Source of the DNA: Patescibacteria group bacterium
GTDB lineage: Bacteria > Patescibacteria > UBA1384 > CAILIB01
DNA: 8,116 nt
Reading direction: 5' to 3'
Assembly (NCBI GenBank): GCA_020696955.1
Contig: JAJFBK010000063.1
Location: 1 to 8,116, forward strand
Positions 6,750-8,116 of this stretch are shown here, piece after piece (within the stretch, counting starts at the first letter, position 1; each line of letters starts with the position of its first letter). Below the pieces are notes generated by a model that saw nothing but the letters and a program-made list of their open reading frames with translations, had not been told where the DNA came from and searched no databases. The position numbers and the translations under genes are program-made.

Positions 6750-7742
6750 TTACTTTCTTATCTCTTTCATCTTATCAATTTCCGATTGCTGAGTGTCGAT
6801 AATATTCTGGGCAAGCGACTTCACTTCTGCATGCTCAGCCTTGTCCAATATCACTTTGGCAGTATCAATGGCGGATTGGTGATGGGCAATCATTTCTGAA
6901 AGGTATTTGTCATCCATGCTTTCCAAAGAGACCGTTCGGTAATCACTCATCATCCCCTTGTACGAAGTGGCGGCAGGAAAATCAGTGCCATACCAATTTT
7001 TATACCAAGCCTTCATGTCAGATATCTCTTTGTCTTGGGCGGCTATGATAGACTCTGCCAACTGCCTCACCTCTGCATTCCCAGTGCGATTGGCAACCAC
7101 ACGAGAAGCATCTATCGCATCTTGGTGGTGAGGAACCATATGCTCCAAAAATTCCCGATCATTCTTTATGGTGACGCTATGACCGTTATGCGTCGCATCA
7201 TTCATGTTCATAGAGTCTGCCCCATGTGCATTCAGCAAATTCGTTGCCATGACGATGGCGAGTACCAACATTATTCCGTTTTCAACCAGCGTTACCTTGG
7301 TCAGAGGAACATTGAGAGCCGTTCCAAGACAGGCACACTGGAATTTCCGTTTCTTTTTAAGCTCGATTGAAACACTGATCAGACCAATGACTGACAGCAC
7401 GGCAACCACGATGCTGACAGGAAGCGTCCACAGTCCCAGGAGCAGAAGAACACCTAAGCCAAGCTCCACGAAAGGATACAGATAGCCCCAAGCCGGAACC
7501 AGTTTGGTTAGAAGGTCATAGGTGGAATACCCTTCCTGAAAGCCTTTCACATCAAGCAGCTTGAAGAGAGCAAAGAAGGAAAGCATGAGCCCTTCAAAGA
7601 ACATAATTTTCCTCATCCAGTCGGCATTCGGCACGATGGTTGAAAGTATGGCGGTTCCGCCAAGAATGAAAGTGGCAACTACCATAAGTGGCAGGTAATT
7701 TTTCCACGTTGTTTCCTGTGGCTGATGGTGAGAATGGTCCAT
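6750..7742 (-). CDS. MauE-like membrane protein fused to DUF305, copper handling
   Basis: The 330-residue product has two parts. Residues 16-172 form a MauE/DoxX-like membrane domain with about four or five spans (near 16-36, 46-63, 88-104, 106-127 and 152-170). It carries a CACLG motif (C136, C138), a likely thiol or metal site in this group. After a His/Met-rich linker (173-189) comes a DUF305 domain (about 195-328), a helical bundle with two related halves marked HMVPHHQ (201-207) and MIAHHQ (284-289). DUF305 proteins have been linked to copper binding outside the cytoplasm. The N-terminus MDHSHH is also His-rich. The gene lies 10 bases after csoR with no ribosome binding site, suggesting translational coupling. 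Copper is the best guess for the substrate, based on CsoR control and the His/Met/Cys content. Confidence 0.88.
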   Translation of the reverse strand: MDHSHHQPQETTWKNYLPLMVVATFILGGTAILSTIVPNADWMRKIMFFEGLMLSFFALFKLLDVKGFQEGYSTYDLLTKLVPAWGYLYPFVELGLGVLLLLGLWTLPVSIVVAVLSVIGLISVSIELKKKRKFQCACLGTALNVPLTKVTLVENGIMLVLAIVMATNLLNAHGADSMNMNDATHNGHSVTIKNDREFLEHMVPHHQDAIDASRVVANRTGNAEVRQLAESIIAAQDKEISDMKAWYKNWYGTDFPAATSYKGMMSDYRTVSLESMDDKYLSEMIAHHQSAIDTAKVILDKAEHAEVKSLAQNIIDTQQSEIDKMKEIRK

Positions 7743-7752
7743 ATGAAAAGGA

Positions 7753-8019
7753 TTAGCTATTAAGTTTGAAAATATCCACGAGCTCTTTAACCGTTTTTTC
7801 CTTGTTGGCTTTCAAGTTATCCTCAAGGCAGTGGTCCAGATGCCCGGTTAGCAATTCTTTTTTGGTAGACCGGAGCAAGCCGATAGCCGCATCGATCTGC
7901 TGAATTATGTCGGGACAGTAGATGTCCGACTCGATCATTGAGGCAACTTTTGTCAGGGTGCCTGCCGCCTGCTTCGTAAGCCGAAGTGACTTTTGGTGGT
8001 GTTGGGGTGTGTTGTGCAT
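7753..8019 (-). CDS. csoR: CsoR-type copper-sensing repressor
   Basis: At 88 residues this has the usual size of a CsoR/FrmR/RcnR-family all-helical repressor. The Cu(I)-binding triad of true CsoR proteins is present: C35 (DIYCPD) and H60 with C64 (GHLDHC, the HxxxC pattern). FrmR and RcnR members have different residues at these places, so copper is the likely signal. The N-terminal helix departs from the common RLxRIxGQ motif (here RLTKQAAGTL), which points to a divergent branch. The protein should bind the inverted repeat just upstream when copper-free, and release it on binding Cu(I), controlling itself and the two genes downstream. ATG 8019 coincides with the predicted transcription start, so translation is probably leaderless. 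Confidence 0.9.
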   Translation of the reverse strand: MHNTPQHHQKSLRLTKQAAGTLTKVASMIESDIYCPDIIQQIDAAIGLLRSTKKELLTGHLDHCLEDNLKANKEKTVKELVDIFKLNS

Positions 8020-8041
8020 ACCTATATCCTAGGTGGTAGGT
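8020..8041 (-). promoter_or_regulatory. Probable CsoR operator
   Basis: A 22-bp pseudo-palindrome centred on CCTAGG has the form ACC-N5-CCT / AGG-N5-GGT, with all outer and inner triplets matching. It covers the -10 and about half of the spacer of the csoR promoter, the expected place for an autorepressor. CsoR operators are typically short GC-core inverted repeats of this kind. Confidence 0.7.
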
Positions 8042-8054
8042 TATATTTTGTCAA
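8026..8054 (-). promoter_or_regulatory. Promoter of the copper operon
   Basis: On the minus strand, TTGACA (8054-8049), a 17-base spacer and TAGGAT (8031-8026) are followed by six bases and then the ATG. The +1 position, seven bases after the -10, is therefore the A of the csoR start codon. Confidence 0.8.
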
Positions 8055-8063
8055 TAGGGTGGC

Positions 8064-8116
8064 TCACAACTTGGCGATCACAATAATTCCATACGCCTTT
8101 TCGACAGTTGAAAGGC
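8064..8116 (-). CDS. Possible C-terminal end of an upstream gene, partial
   Basis: On the minus strand a frame is open from the window edge to TGA at 8066-8064, reading STVEKAYGIIVIAKL at its end. The alternating hydrophobic GIIVIAKL looks like a closing beta strand of a real protein. Only 16 codons are visible and another frame here is also open for a similar length, so this is weak. If real, its stop lies 10 bases before the -35 of the csoR promoter. Confidence 0.25.
   Translation of the reverse strand, partial: LSTVEKAYGIIVIAKL

Noticed and set aside
7035..7485. Two plus-strand frames opposite the MauE-DUF305 gene
   Set aside because: They lie antisense to well-recognised HHQ motifs and membrane segments; their Arg/His/Thr-rich products look like reverse-strand translation.
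1..8116. CRISPR arrays, tRNA or rRNA genes, insertion sequences, riboswitches
   Set aside because: Reading both strands showed no regularly spaced repeats, cloverleaf-like segments, transposase motifs or long structured leaders; leaders here are short.

Overview
This is bacterial DNA with a standard genetic code (TGA is used as a stop), sigma70-type promoters, GGAGG-type ribosome binding sites and compact intrinsic terminators. There are no rRNA, tRNA, phage or transposase markers. Many small orphan proteins, single-gene transcription units and a CsoR / MauE-DUF305 copper module would fit a Patescibacteria-like genome (for example Saccharibacteria). That assignment is an impression from gene content, not a demonstrated placement.

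Layout. Positions 2-895 (+) hold an orphan gene, possibly cut at its 5' end, with a clean terminator. Positions 1038-1661 (+) hold an orphan gene with its own promoter and terminator. Positions 1810-2877 (-) encode a membrane-anchored LytM/M23-like protein that has lost most of its zinc ligands. Positions 3066-4295 (+) encode a cytosolic alkaline-phosphatase-superfamily phosphodiesterase (NPP-like) with all seven metal-site residues, probably starting at a TTG codon. Positions 4463-5080 (+) hold another orphan. Positions 5268-6236 (+) encode a 322-residue protein that I do not recognise with certainty; its middle part resembles the isocyanide synthase (DIT1/PvcA) layout.

From 6220 to 8019 on the minus strand there is a copper-responsive operon: csoR (8019-7753), a MauE-like/DUF305 membrane fusion (7742-6750) and a HAD-like protein (6726-6220). 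The csoR promoter is TTGACA-17-TAGGAT, with a 22-bp inverted repeat over the spacer and -10. The predicted transcription start falls on the A of the csoR ATG, so the mRNA is probably leaderless. Apo-CsoR would block the promoter, Cu(I) would release it, and the membrane protein would bind or handle copper outside the cytoplasm. The operon runs tail to tail into the 5268-6236 gene, and the two stop regions overlap by 17 bp.

The most interesting points are the fully readable CsoR regulatory site with a leaderless start, the catalytically degenerate M23 protein, and the possible isocyanide-synthase-like protein beside copper genes. No gap between genes exceeds 300 bases; the longest are about 190 bases and hold promoters and terminators.
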